Of a stretch of DNA of 64,000 nucleotides, positions 27,376 through 36,384 are shown piece after piece (within the stretch, counting starts at the first letter, position 1; each line of letters begins with the position of its first letter). The DNA is from Mariniblastus sp964414815. Lineage in GTDB: Bacteria; Planctomycetota; Planctomycetia; Pirellulales; Pirellulaceae. Location: assembly GCA_964414815.1 (NCBI GenBank), contig CAYPXY010000001.1, forward strand, positions 1 through 64,000, written 5' to 3'. The notes under the pieces were generated by a model that saw nothing but the letters and a program-made list of their open reading frames with translations, did no database searches and was not told where the DNA came from. The translations under genes were made by a program, and so were the position numbers.

Positions 27376-28392
27376 CTAATGAACTGTGAATCCCCGATTA
27401 TCGGCTTCCGTAGCGATCATCCGAAACTGATCGCCAAATTTTTCTTTGATTTTACTTGAAATGAACTCTGCGTGGTCTTTATCTCTGGCAATCACAAAAA
27501 CGCCAGGCCCCCACGACGTTTGACTGACTGCCACCTTGCCGAGCTGTCGAATGGATTCGATTAAACCGGCCACCTCGGGTCCATGATACGGTCCGCCCTG
27601 AATCGTACGGAAATATTCTCCGCTGGTTCGGCCAAAACACCAGGCGGCTTGAGCAAACGGATCATAGTCACGATTTAGAATGCCCGGCAAAAGTTGATCG
27701 TTTATCAGACCGATCATTGCCTCGCGCTGTTCGAACAAGGTGTCCGGCAGATTCTCGAATACCAATGATTCCTCAGTGCCAAACAGACCGACTTGATTGG
27801 GTAGGCTTGGCATGACCAGCAGGATCGGCCAGTCAGCAGGAAAGTCAGTACGAAAATCGAGCGGCGAAATGGAGTCGGATTCGCTGAGACCGCGATCGAC
27901 CAGCAAACCTCCATCAAAAAAACCAAAGCTGCCAATCGCCGAACGCTTTCCACGGCCAACCGCCATCGCCAGCTCGCAGGGTTTCGGCACAGGCAGTCCC
28001 AGAAAAATACTACAGGCCATCGCACAGGAAAATGCGAGTTGAGTCCCGCTGCCCAATCCAAAGTGACGGGGCGGCATGGCATCCACGGACAGCGAAATCG
28101 GGAGATCGTTCACCGTGTTCACGTTTGCAAGCCCATCATCGGAGACGGCTCCCGACGAAGCCTCAAACCAATGAGAGCCTTTCATCCACTCAAACCACTT
28201 GGTCAGCACGGAGCGGGCCGTTTCCGTTTCCAGACCGCCAAGTTCAAGTTGGGGGTTTTGACGAACGGTGACAACGGTTCGCGGCTGATCGATCATCAAT
28301 CCCATGCCGCCAAAACGGGGAAAGGTCTGGCGTCCGATACCAAAGAATCCAAAATGTAACCGGCTGGGCGCGGAAACCGTGACTACTCGCAT
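27376..28392 (-). CDS. beta-ribofuranosylaminobenzene 5'-phosphate synthase-like (MptG-like), GHMP superfamily
   Basis: In methanogens and H4MPT-using bacteria this family joins p-aminobenzoate to phosphoribosyl diphosphate, the first committed step of methanopterin synthesis. The 338-residue protein opens with APSRLHFGFFGI, typical of the family, carries GGMGLMID, and a GHMP-type glycine-rich ATP-loop-like stretch (HFGLGSGTQLAFSCA, about residue 100). MRVVTVSAPS at 28392 is chosen as the start; it overlaps the end of the DUF447 gene by 10 bases. The name is by family and by its pabA and DUF447 neighbours; no activity has been shown here. Confidence 0.85.
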   Translation of the reverse strand: MRVVTVSAPSRLHFGFFGIGRQTFPRFGGMGLMIDQPRTVVTVRQNPQLELGGLETETARSVLTKWFEWMKGSHWFEASSGAVSDDGLANVNTVNDLPISLSVDAMPPRHFGLGSGTQLAFSCAMACSIFLGLPVPKPCELAMAVGRGKRSAIGSFGFFDGGLLVDRGLSESDSISPLDFRTDFPADWPILLVMPSLPNQVGLFGTEESLVFENLPDTLFEQREAMIGLINDQLLPGILNRDYDPFAQAAWCFGRTSGEYFRTIQGGPYHGPEVAGLIESIRQLGKVAVSQTSWGPGVFVIARDKDHAEFISSKIKEKFGDQFRMIATEADNRGFTVH

Positions 28393-28958
28393 CGACTTGA
28401 CAAAAGTGGATTGACAAACTGGCAAAGTAATTCAAACGCTCGCTTTTCGGAATCACTGCCTGTTTTTACAACGATCGTTTCGAGAGTTCGCATCTGGTCT
28501 GCAATTTCTTCGGGGGGTAAAAAATCAACTCGTGTGGCCAGGATCGCGCCTTCGAGAACGGCATGTTTGGCCCGATTAAACCCGATAAAGTCTCGCTGGG
28601 AATGTTGATAAACGGTTTGGCAATTCAGGTGAACTCGATCCGATGATTCGTCGATATATTGAACCTGAAACTCATACCATCGACAAACATCTTCAATGGC
28701 CAGCACGTCGACGCGATTGCCGGGAACGGTATTCGGCGACTCATGTAATTGATCGATGGCACTTCGGGCAAATAACTCGACATCGTCCGTCACATGAAAG
28801 ATCCCCTCTCGCGTTCGTTTCAAATTAGCGAATGTTCGAGAAGTCCTGAAAGGGCGCAATGCAAAACTCGACCAGTCGCCGCCGAATGTCAAACCCATCG
28901 GCGAGATGTTCAGGCTGCCGTCTTCGTTTCGGGTGGTTACGATTCCTTCGATGATCAT
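28383..28958 (-). CDS. DUF447 family protein (flavin-reductase-like, H4MPT-linked)
   Basis: A 191-residue protein beginning MIIEGIVTTRNEDG, the typical start of DUF447 proteins, whose fold resembles FMN-binding split-barrel reductases. A central block (RPFRTSRTFANLKRTREGIF, FHVTDDVELFARSA) is characteristic. In methylotrophs and planctomycetes these genes travel with tetrahydromethanopterin synthesis genes. The ATG overlaps the pabA stop codon (ATGA), strongly suggesting coupled translation. Upstream in-frame codons to 29168 lie within pabA and are not the start. Confidence 0.85.
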   Translation of the reverse strand: MIIEGIVTTRNEDGSLNISPMGLTFGGDWSSFALRPFRTSRTFANLKRTREGIFHVTDDVELFARSAIDQLHESPNTVPGNRVDVLAIEDVCRWYEFQVQYIDESSDRVHLNCQTVYQHSQRDFIGFNRAKHAVLEGAILATRVDFLPPEEIADQMRTLETIVVKTGSDSEKRAFELLCQFVNPLLSSRCE

Positions 28959-29584
28959 TTTGTGCGGGTCACCGTCGCGTTTGAAGACAGGTTTGTGGCT
29001 TGGTTGGGGATATGAAGTTTGGCAATCTTGAGAAAATTTTTCAGCAATCGATCGCCATGCTCCGTCAGGATGGACTCGGGATGAAACTGCAGACCGATGA
29101 CTGGAAACTGACGGTGTTCCACCGACATGATGGTGAAATCCTCCGCGCGTGATGTCACCGTGAGGCATTTCGGCAAGTCCAATTTTTCGGCAACCAGCGA
29201 ATGATACCTTCCTGCCTGGAACGGCGATGGGATGCCTTCAAACATGGGTGAATCAAAGTGGATCACCTCGCTGGCCCGTCCGTGCATAGGCTGATGGGAC
29301 CTGATGACCGTGCCGCCGAAGGCCTGGACGATGGCTTGATGCCCGAGACAGACACCCAGTATGGGAACCGTCGCATGAAACTGCTCGATCGCGGCCAGCG
29401 AAATACCGGCTTCGTCCGGTGTACATGGCCCAGGCGAAATCACAATGGCCGTTGGGTTGAATGTTTCAATATCGCTCAGCGAAATGGCGTCATTGCGCAC
29501 AACGCTCGTTTCACACCCAAGCTGCCGAAAATATCGGGCCAAGTTATGAACAAAACTGTCGTAGTTGTCGATGACGAGAATCAT
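28955..29584 (-). CDS. pabA: aminodeoxychorismate/anthranilate synthase glutaminase subunit (PabA/TrpG)
   Basis: This class I glutamine amidotransferase supplies ammonia to convert chorismate to aminodeoxychorismate (p-aminobenzoate route) or anthranilate. The 209-residue protein has ILVIDNYDSFVHNL at the N-terminus, the nucleophile Cys79 in GVCLGHQ, and the His168/Glu170 pair in QFHPES. PabA and TrpG cannot be told apart by these motifs; its place directly upstream of DUF447 and the beta-RFAP synthase-like gene, whose substrate is p-aminobenzoate, favours PabA. It heads the minus-strand operon. Confidence 0.93.
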   Translation of the reverse strand: MILVIDNYDSFVHNLARYFRQLGCETSVVRNDAISLSDIETFNPTAIVISPGPCTPDEAGISLAAIEQFHATVPILGVCLGHQAIVQAFGGTVIRSHQPMHGRASEVIHFDSPMFEGIPSPFQAGRYHSLVAEKLDLPKCLTVTSRAEDFTIMSVEHRQFPVIGLQFHPESILTEHGDRLLKNFLKIAKLHIPNQATNLSSNATVTRTK

Positions 29585-29806
29585 GGGAATTGAAAAGGTA
29601 GCCCCTCCTGGATCAAACCCAAGGCGGAATATCGTACCGGCAACGTATGGCAGAAATTCCATCTCTGTAGAACGGAAAGCATTCCGCTCTACAGAAAGTC
29701 GTGAGCGGATATAAAAAAAACATACCAATTTTTAATTAGTATGTTCCAGTTTTAGAAACCTTATAATGCAAGCAACCGTTGACCTAAGTCGCTTGCTTCT
29801 TGAATG

Positions 29807-30595
29807 TTACGCTTGGCGTCGGCGCAAACCTGCGAATCCGAATAGCAAACCTGCACACAACAATGCACTAGTAGGCTCAGGAATCGCAGTGCCATTGATT
29901 GTAAATGCAATCTCGGGAGCTTGATTCCAATCACCCGTTGCGACAATAGCAGAAGCCCAAGATGCACCACTAGTGCCCGAGTAAAACGAGTTGCCGACTC
30001 GTGTAATCGGATCGTCGGGATTGTCAGGGTTTATATCCATTACCATAGGAAGCCAATTATTAGTAGCAGTTGGAGCAGTATTGGAAACACTAAACGAAAA
30101 GAAATAATCTCCAGCTGCCAAATGAAAATCCCCAAAATCTGCCGTAAGAAGTTGAAGTTGGCGAGCCGTGTTACTCAAGTTTCCAACTCCGTTAAACACA
30201 CGATTTATGCCAGAGTATGCCCAGTTTGCTGCTGCGCTGACCAACACTTCTCCAGGGCTTCCACCTGAGTTTTCATGAATTCGAATCGTCGCAACCCCAA
30301 ACCTGGGGTCGGGATTGCTGGTATCATAGGCATAAGTCTGTATCGATCCTACTAACCAACCGGCGCCGCCGACTGTAAAGTTATCAGCTCTCCAGCCTCC
30401 TGCAGTTACATTAGGCCCACCAGTATTAGGCACTAATGAAGCCATCGAGACATCAACTCCACCTGGCCCGGCTCCAGCGTGTGTAACTATCGGTCCGTTA
30501 TTCCATAGTACATCAGCGCTTACTGTTTGGCCTACAAACATGGTCGCCATACAGCATAGCAATGCGAAACTCCTCGCACAAAAATGTTTCTTCAT
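29807..30595 (-). CDS. PEP-CTERM sorting-domain protein
   Basis: A 262-residue exported protein with a signal peptide (about residues 8-27) and a C-terminal sorting signal: PEPTSALLCAG, then a short hydrophobic helix, then RRRQA. Such tails are cut by an exosortase and link proteins to the cell surface or exopolysaccharide. The middle is Thr/Asn/Gly-rich and beta-like. No exosortase gene is in the window. Base composition is visibly more AT-rich than the genes around it, which may hint at recent acquisition or special codon use. Confidence 0.85.
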   Translation of the reverse strand: MKKHFCARSFALLCCMATMFVGQTVSADVLWNNGPIVTHAGAGPGGVDVSMASLVPNTGGPNVTAGGWRADNFTVGGAGWLVGSIQTYAYDTSNPDPRFGVATIRIHENSGGSPGEVLVSAAANWAYSGINRVFNGVGNLSNTARQLQLLTADFGDFHLAAGDYFFSFSVSNTAPTATNNWLPMVMDINPDNPDDPITRVGNSFYSGTSGASWASAIVATGDWNQAPEIAFTINGTAIPEPTSALLCAGLLFGFAGLRRRQA

Positions 30596-31149
30596 GGTGT
30601 GTCTCCCAAAGGTATGTGGATAATTGGGGAATTAATCTTATTTAAGGCGAGTTCTACGGTCTCTCCACAATTTAGCCCGTGCGCGCCCTGTTCAATAGCT
30701 TAGTTAACTTAATGATCCGTACAATCCCTAAACCCGATAAAAAGACGATAAAGAGATGTGAAGATTCGGAAATAGGATCGAGCTTACTCCACCCCCCAAG
30801 TGCTCAATAATGAATAGCTGTAGCAATATTAATGTGTCTATAAGTACATTTTTTCCGTGGATTGCTCGTTGATTTAGGGATTGTGTGGTCCAGGTTATTG
30901 GATTTTATGAGGGCCTTCTGTTATGAAGATTTAAATGCAATACATTTCACAATTCAACACATAGCATCTAAATCGCAATCGTATTCGGCACGGGATTGGT
31001 TGGCGGGTGGTTGGGTAGAACTATGGTGCATGTGAAGAGCCTGAGCAGTGACTTTGCGACTTGACGAATCGACGATAGAATGACCAACCCGCGCGGCTCC
31101 CCTTGTGTGAAATGATTCTTGTGTTCCATTCTCTGTTCCCAGCTCTTAG
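30596..31149. other. AT-rich intergenic region
   Basis: Between the PEP-CTERM gene and a divergent propeller gene. The sequence is AT-rich around 30700-30960 and could hold promoters for both neighbours. No tRNA, conserved repeat or convincing reading frame was recognised; a minus-strand frame across 30968-31438 overlaps the propeller gene and has no family features. Confidence 0.5.
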
Positions 31150-32904
31150 ATGACCGCCGAGCAACCCTCCGGACGGCGCGTTCTGCGTTCCGCAACCAAT
31201 TCTGTGTTCCCCAAAAGGAGTTTCTTGCTGCTGCTGGCCGTTTCACTGGCGGTCGGAGCGGCGATCTATATTTTACGTTCTCAATTTGACGCGATCCACG
31301 AACGATGGAGCCTGCGTCCGGCGTTTCCTGGGATTGCCATGATGGTGACCACGGCTGTAGGAATTCTGGTTTGGGCAGCGTGGCTGTTGTTCTTTGCCAA
31401 ACGACGGGTGTTTGCCATGCTGCTGGTCGCGTTGCCATTGGGTTTTATCGTACTCTATCATCCACATTTTAATGGGGACGCCGGCATTGTGGGGTGGAAA
31501 CCCAGGTTCTGGAACAGCGGCGTTGTTTCCGGGACTCTCGCCGAGGTCTCTGACTCGACAGCGCTCGTTGCGGATCTTTCCCGGCCTTCACCGTTTGATT
31601 TCCCGCAATTTCTGGGGCAAACTCGCAATGCCATCGTTCCCGGCATTTCGTTGGAGTCAGACTGGGACCAATCACCTCCTCGACGACTTTGGAAGCAACC
31701 CGTCGGCGAAGGCTGGTCGGGGTTTGCGGCGGTCAATGGTTTTGCCGTCACGCAAGAACAGCGTGATGATGTGGAATGCGTGACCTGCTACGAGATCGAA
31801 ACCGGAAAACTGATATGGAAATACGAAGCCAAACGTCGGCATGAAGACCTTTTGCGGTTGGGAAAGGTCGGGCCGCGTGCGACTCCCACGATCGACGACG
31901 GCTATGTTTACACCATGGGTGGAACCGGGGCGCTCGATTGTCTCGAGGGGGCCACCGGAGTACCTGTCTGGTCGGTAGATGTGCCCGCTCGGGTGGGAAT
32001 TGATCTCTCGGCGGTGAGCAACACTGCTGGACAAACTTATCTTCGCGAAGATTCCACGCTTGATTGGGGACGGTCTGGCTCGCCACTGATTTTTAATGAT
32101 TGGGTGATCGTCTCGGCAGGTGCCCCCAAGAACGCAAACGCCACCAAGGCCGCCACGTTGATTGCCTTTGATAAGAAAACAGGAAAAGAAGTTTGGCGAG
32201 GTGGTCAACGAGCAATTGCGTACGGCTCACCAAGCCTGGCAACGGTTTTGGGCCGGCCGCAGATTCTGTTGGTCGCCGAAGATCATGCCGTCGGACATGA
32301 TGCCTGGACCGGCCAGGAGTTGTGGTCGTACGAGCGTGCGGGGGCAAGCAATGGAGCCGCCAATTGCTCGCAAGTCACAGTATTGACGGGCAACCATCTG
32401 CTGCTGTCCAAGGGTTACGGCACCGGGGGCGAGATCATTGAATTGACCGAGGGCAATGAAGGAATCCAAGTCAAATCGCTCAAGACAGATCACCGGGTTT
32501 TGCGAACCAAACTGACCAACCCGGTCATCCTGAACAACCACGCCTATTGTCTGTCGGACGGCTACCTGGAATGTACGGAACTTTTTTCAGATGATTCGGC
32601 GAGTGACGCGACGCTGAAACGCAAATGGAAACAGCGCGGCCGATTCGGCAATGGCCAGGTTCTATTGGCGGGAGACCGCTTGCTGATTCATTCGGAGGAC
32701 GGAGCGCTCTTGTTGGTCGCGGCCGATCCGGCCAAGTATCAACTGCTCGGTTCCGTGGAAACCATTTCGGGAATTTGCTGGAATACGTTGTGCCTGTTTG
32801 GTGACCGACTGCTGGTTCGAAGCCAGGAAGAAATGGCTTGTTTTCAATTGCCCACGACAGAAAGTGTATCGGAAGATCAAGAGGTTTCGAACTTCGATGA
32901 TTAG
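31150..32904 (+). CDS. membrane-anchored PQQ-type beta-propeller protein
   Basis: The 584-residue protein has three N-terminal hydrophobic segments (about 23-40, 58-80 and 82-97) and then a propeller of PQQ-like blades (GKLIWKYEAKRR, GVPVWSVDVPA, GKEVWRGGQRA, GQELWSYERAG). It is thus an inner-membrane-tethered version of the exported propeller at 23935-25308. Catalytic quinone-binding residues are not obvious. The SDR gene overlaps its end by 8 bases, so the two are coupled. Confidence 0.85.
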   Translation: MTAEQPSGRRVLRSATNSVFPKRSFLLLLAVSLAVGAAIYILRSQFDAIHERWSLRPAFPGIAMMVTTAVGILVWAAWLLFFAKRRVFAMLLVALPLGFIVLYHPHFNGDAGIVGWKPRFWNSGVVSGTLAEVSDSTALVADLSRPSPFDFPQFLGQTRNAIVPGISLESDWDQSPPRRLWKQPVGEGWSGFAAVNGFAVTQEQRDDVECVTCYEIETGKLIWKYEAKRRHEDLLRLGKVGPRATPTIDDGYVYTMGGTGALDCLEGATGVPVWSVDVPARVGIDLSAVSNTAGQTYLREDSTLDWGRSGSPLIFNDWVIVSAGAPKNANATKAATLIAFDKKTGKEVWRGGQRAIAYGSPSLATVLGRPQILLVAEDHAVGHDAWTGQELWSYERAGASNGAANCSQVTVLTGNHLLLSKGYGTGGEIIELTEGNEGIQVKSLKTDHRVLRTKLTNPVILNNHAYCLSDGYLECTELFSDDSASDATLKRKWKQRGRFGNGQVLLAGDRLLIHSEDGALLLVAADPAKYQLLGSVETISGICWNTLCLFGDRLLVRSQEEMACFQLPTTESVSEDQEVSNFDD

Positions 32905-33724
32905 TTCCGACTCTACCGCCAAGATAAAAACAGCGATGATCACAGGCAGCTCGTCTGGTATCGGCCGCGCGATTGCCATCAAGCTGGCTCAGCAGGGCTG
33001 GCGGGTGTTGCTGCACGGACGAACCCGATCAGAGAAGTTACTGGATGTACAAAAAGTCGTCGAATCGACGGACGGAACGGCTCTGCTGTTTGAACAGGAT
33101 TTTATTCATACCGAGCAACTAGGGACGTTTGTCGATCATGTCTGGAATACTGCGGGGACGGTTCACACCTGGATCAACAACGCAGGCGGAGATGTGCTTC
33201 AAGGTGAATTTGCGGACGATCCGTTTGAAAAGAAGCTGGAATATCTGCTGGCGGTGGATGTGAGGGCGACGTTGCTGATCTCTCGCGCCGTGGGAAAAAA
33301 GATGAAGGCCTGCGCGTTGTCGAGTGCTGAACACTTGGGTACACCGGCGAGTCCATTCTCGATCATCAACATGGGTTGGGACCAGGCTCAGCACGGGATG
33401 GCGGGCGAGAGTGGCGAAATGTTCAGTACGACCAAGGGCGCCATCATGGCGATGAGCCGCAGCTTGGCCCAGTCGCTGGCGCCTCAAGTCCGAGTCAATT
33501 GCATTGCGCCAGGCTGGATTCAGACGGACTGGGGAAAGGGAACTTCGGACTATTGGGATCATCGAGCCAAAAGCGAATCGTTGATGAACCGCTGGGGGAC
33601 TCCGGATGATATCGCCTCCGTCGCCAGTTTTTTGTGTAGCGAGGAGGCCGGTTTTATTTCGGGTCAGGTCGTGGCAGTCAACGGAGGATTCAGGTTTGGA
33701 GAAGGGATGAGGGAGAAGGGATGA
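32897..33724 (+). CDS. short-chain dehydrogenase/reductase with altered active site
   Basis: A 275-residue Rossmann-fold protein with the cofactor motif TGSSSGIGRAIA (about 16-27) and the structural NNAGGD. In place of the SDR catalytic Tyr of YxxxK it has Phe176 (FSTTK), with Lys180 kept; the preceding strand reads INMGWDQ where active SDRs usually have a catalytic Ser. The C-terminal NCIAPGWIQTDWG and VNGG blocks are normal. The change suggests lost or different chemistry, unless the reading is a sequencing error. Start ATG at 32897 overlaps the propeller gene. Confidence 0.88.
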   Translation: MISSDSTAKIKTAMITGSSSGIGRAIAIKLAQQGWRVLLHGRTRSEKLLDVQKVVESTDGTALLFEQDFIHTEQLGTFVDHVWNTAGTVHTWINNAGGDVLQGEFADDPFEKKLEYLLAVDVRATLLISRAVGKKMKACALSSAEHLGTPASPFSIINMGWDQAQHGMAGESGEMFSTTKGAIMAMSRSLAQSLAPQVRVNCIAPGWIQTDWGKGTSDYWDHRAKSESLMNRWGTPDDIASVASFLCSEEAGFISGQVVAVNGGFRFGEGMREKG

Positions 33725-33823
33725 AAAAATTGGCAGAAAGATCGAACGCAGAAAAATGTCAGTGGGCAGTTGTCAGTGGTCAATTGATGGCTGATGGTTG
33801 CGCCCGGCAACTTCTACTCATTT

Positions 33824-33861
33824 CCTTTCTGTCCTTTCTGTCCTTTCCGTCCTTTCTGTCC
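33824..33861 (+). repeat. 9-bp tandem repeat (CCTTTCTGT x4)
   Basis: Four near-identical units CCTTTCTGT (one reads CCTTTCCGT), followed by CC. It lies between the SDR gene and a carboxylesterase gene, close upstream of a copy of the GACAGACGTGGACGTC repeat. Such simple tandem repeats can vary in copy number between strains. Confidence 0.8.
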
Positions 33862-33880
33862 CAAAAATCAAAACCAACTT

Positions 33881-33906
33881 CTGACAGACGTAGACGTCTA
33901 TCCCAC
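33881..33906 (+). repeat. 26-bp dispersed repeat, second copy
   Basis: CTGACAGACGTAGACGTCTA followed by TCCCAC, nearly identical to 12172-12197. It ends 30 bases before the carboxylesterase start codon. Confidence 0.8.
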
Positions 33907-33936
33907 CAACCACTGACCACCAACCACTGACAAACC

Positions 33937-34674
33937 ATGAAAGTAATCAAAAAACAGATCGGACCATTGGACACGATTCTGCTGGCTCGCGAATCACTGG
34001 CTCCGCCGAAAGCGGTTGTCATTCTGTGTCACGGTTTTGGTGCTCCCGGCAGCGACCTTGCACCGATTGGCGCGGAGCTGTTCGAACGCGGAGGTGACCT
34101 GTCCGATGTGATTTATCTTTTTCCAGCGGCTCCACTGGTACTTGATCCTGGATACGACGCCCGTGCGTGGTGGATGATCGACGTGGAGCGACTACAGCAG
34201 TTGATGGCGATCGGTCAGACTCGCGAAATGCGAACGGCCAACCCGGAAGAGCTGCCGGCATGTCGCGAAATGATCTGTGAAATGATCGATTGGGCCAGAA
34301 CTGAGTATTCGCTTCCGGCCTGCAAGATCGTTGTCGGTGGATTTTCGCAAGGATCGATGTTGGCAACGGATATCGCCCTGAACCATCCGGAGAAACTGGG
34401 CGGTTTGATTATTTGGAGCGGTGCACTGATATGCGAAACGGTTTGGCAACCAGCGGCACAATCACAGCAGTCACTGGATATCGTTCAGAGCCACGGTCGT
34501 GAAGACATGATCCTTGGATTTGACGGAGCGAAGGACTTGCAACACATGCTGGAAGCGGCCGGTCACGCCGTCCATTTCATCGGCTTCGACGGCCCTCACA
34601 CGATTCCCATGGAAGCCATTGATGGGGCGGCCAAACTAATCGAGCGAGTGGCTGGCAATGTCGATCAGGAGTAG
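33937..34674 (+). CDS. alpha/beta hydrolase, phospholipase/carboxylesterase family
   Basis: The 245-residue protein resembles bacterial carboxylesterases and acyl-protein thioesterases. It has the oxyanion region CHGFGAPGSDL (about 30-40), the nucleophile Ser in GFSQGSM, a probable acid in SHGREDMILGF and the catalytic His in DGPHTIP. No signal peptide is present, so it acts inside the cell on an unknown ester. It appears to be a single gene between two convergent or unrelated neighbours. Confidence 0.85.
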   Translation: MKVIKKQIGPLDTILLARESLAPPKAVVILCHGFGAPGSDLAPIGAELFERGGDLSDVIYLFPAAPLVLDPGYDARAWWMIDVERLQQLMAIGQTREMRTANPEELPACREMICEMIDWARTEYSLPACKIVVGGFSQGSMLATDIALNHPEKLGGLIIWSGALICETVWQPAAQSQQSLDIVQSHGREDMILGFDGAKDLQHMLEAAGHAVHFIGFDGPHTIPMEAIDGAAKLIERVAGNVDQE

Positions 34675-34724
34675 TAGGGTAGTAGGGTGTGTGAAGCGGT
34701 CGTGCTGCCACGGTCACATATTTC

Positions 34725-35216
34725 CTACCTCGTTCGAATTCCGGCAAGGATTTCGGTGAGGTCAAGCCGTTCTGCGTCCCCCCAGAGAGCTTCCAGACTA
34801 TAGAACTGTCTTGTCTCCTCGTCGAACAGGTGGACCACGACGGTTCCATAATCGAGTACAATCCAGCGGCTCTCGTCGTAGCCTTCCATATGCATTCGTT
34901 TTTCCTTGAGTTCGCGTTCGAGGCGATCATCAATGTCTTCCGCCATCGCATGGAGTTGACGACGGCTGGTTCCGGTGGCAATCACGAAGTAATCAAAAAT
35001 CGCAGTGTGTTGGGTCATGTCCAGCACCACGATATCCGATCCATTGTTTTCAGCAGCCACCCGCGCGGCCGTCGTTGCCGTCAGAAGGCTCAGTTCCGGG
35101 TGGACACGTAGTGCCGCAGGCCCGGACGCGGCGTGTTCGCTGGTGTTCGGCTGAGCCGGCGAAGATTCAGAGGTTTCAGTAGTTGTCAGGTCAGAAGTAC
35201 CAGTTTTATTTGTCAC
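34725..35216 (-). CDS. rsfS: ribosomal silencing factor RsfS
   Basis: RsfS binds ribosomal protein L14 and blocks subunit joining when nutrients are scarce. The 163-residue protein contains the family core: ENNGSDIVVLDM, IFDYFVIATGTSRRQ, and VLDYGTVVVHLFDEETRQFY followed by LE.LWGDA. About 45 low-complexity Thr/Ser/Pro-rich residues precede the core, longer than usual. It converges with the carboxylesterase gene. Confidence 0.93.
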   Translation of the reverse strand: MTNKTGTSDLTTTETSESSPAQPNTSEHAASGPAALRVHPELSLLTATTAARVAAENNGSDIVVLDMTQHTAIFDYFVIATGTSRRQLHAMAEDIDDRLERELKEKRMHMEGYDESRWIVLDYGTVVVHLFDEETRQFYSLEALWGDAERLDLTEILAGIRTR

Positions 35217-35312
35217 AAGTTCTCCAGTGGATGGTTACAAAACGAATAGCGGTTCGCTATCTTTTATTCTATACAATATGAAAAAAATGCCAACGGTTGG
35301 AAGTACTTGACC

Positions 35313-35356
35313 GGCGAGGACGCCTATCCCACTTGACAGATGTGGACATCTATCCC
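35313..35356 (+). repeat. degenerate copy of the 26-bp dispersed repeat
   Basis: TGACAGATGTGGACATCTAT followed by CCC (35334-35356) resembles the copies at 12172 and 33881, with a shorter related unit GGCGAGGACGCCTATCCCAC just before it. It lies in the short gap upstream of the dehydratase gene. Confidence 0.6.
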
Positions 35357-35394
35357 GCGAAAGGGTTCACTGCCAAATATGACCGCTCACAAAT

Positions 35395-36384
35395 ATGTCC
35401 GCACACACACCTGAAGATTCCCATCCTGTTTTCGAAGCCAGTCCCTGTTTTAATGACGTTCAGACCGCCGCAGCCCGTCTCGCGGGAAAAGTTCATCGAA
35501 CGCCCGTTATCCAGTGTCAGTCGGTTGACAGCCGCGCAGGCTGCGAAGTCTGGTTCAAATGTGAGAACCTGCAAAAGACCGGATCGTTCAAGGTCCGCGG
35601 AGCGATCAATGCGGTGTCGCAACTTGCCGGCAATCAAGATACTCGGGCGGTCATCACACACAGTTCCGGTAACCATGCCGCAGCGCTGGCCTATGCAGCA
35701 CGTCTGTTCGGCATGACGGCGCACATTGTGATGCCGTCCAACTCGTCTGAAATCAAGAAGCAGGCAGTCGCCCACTACGGCGGCAAGATTTACGAGTGTG
35801 AACCGACATTGAAATCGCGTGAAGAAACGGCTGAGAAACTTCAGCATCAACTGGACGCGCCGATCATCCCGCCCTTCGACCACCCGCACATCATCGCAGG
35901 ACAAGGAACCTGTGCGATGGAACTTTTGCAAGATCATCCTGATCTAGACATCATCCTGTGCCCCATCGGCGGCGGCGGACTGATGTCGGGCACTTGCTTG
36001 TCAGCCAAAACAATGGCCCCCAGTATCATGGTGATGGGAGCGGAACCAGTTGGCGCCGACGATGCGTTTCGTTCCAAGCAAGCGAATCAACTGATACCGC
36101 AAACCAACCCGCAGACGATGGCAGATGGTTTGCGAACGAGCTTGGGACAGTTTACCTGGCCCTTCATCCGCGACTGGGTCGATGAGATTCACTGCCCAGC
36201 CGAAGAAGAAATCCGCGAAGCCCAGACGTTTTTCATGGAGCGAACCAAAATCGTGATCGAACCGAGTTCCGCCGTTGCCGTCGCGGTCTTGTTCAAGCTG
36301 CTCGAGCGAAAACCAGAATGGGCAAATCGCTCTGAGAAACCCAAGGTGGGTGTGATCCTCAGCGGCGGAAATGTTCGGTTTTAG
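35395..36384 (+). CDS. PLP-dependent threonine/serine dehydratase or racemase
   Basis: The 329-residue fold type II enzyme binds PLP via the Lys in KTGSFKVRGA (about residue 64). It has the substrate-binding SSGNHAAALA (about 85) and the phosphate-binding GGGGL loop in PIGGGGLMSG. Relatives deaminate threonine or serine to 2-oxobutyrate or pyruvate, or racemise serine; these cannot be separated by eye. It lacks the C-terminal regulatory ACT-like domain of biosynthetic IlvA. Standing alone, it more likely has a catabolic or racemase role. Confidence 0.88.
   Translation: MSAHTPEDSHPVFEASPCFNDVQTAAARLAGKVHRTPVIQCQSVDSRAGCEVWFKCENLQKTGSFKVRGAINAVSQLAGNQDTRAVITHSSGNHAAALAYAARLFGMTAHIVMPSNSSEIKKQAVAHYGGKIYECEPTLKSREETAEKLQHQLDAPIIPPFDHPHIIAGQGTCAMELLQDHPDLDIILCPIGGGGLMSGTCLSAKTMAPSIMVMGAEPVGADDAFRSKQANQLIPQTNPQTMADGLRTSLGQFTWPFIRDWVDEIHCPAEEEIREAQTFFMERTKIVIEPSSAVAVAVLFKLLERKPEWANRSEKPKVGVILSGGNVRF

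Noticed and set aside
30968..31438. A 156-codon minus-strand frame upstream of the membrane propeller
   Set aside because: It overlaps the start of a well-supported gene, has no ribosome binding site and no family features.
33721..33930. A 69-codon frame after the SDR gene
   Set aside because: It runs through a 9-bp tandem repeat and a dispersed repeat, has no recognisable domain, and its composition reflects the repeats.
35395..36384. Assignment of the PLP enzyme as biosynthetic IlvA
   Set aside because: The protein is too short and lacks the C-terminal regulatory region, so only a general dehydratase/racemase call is justified.
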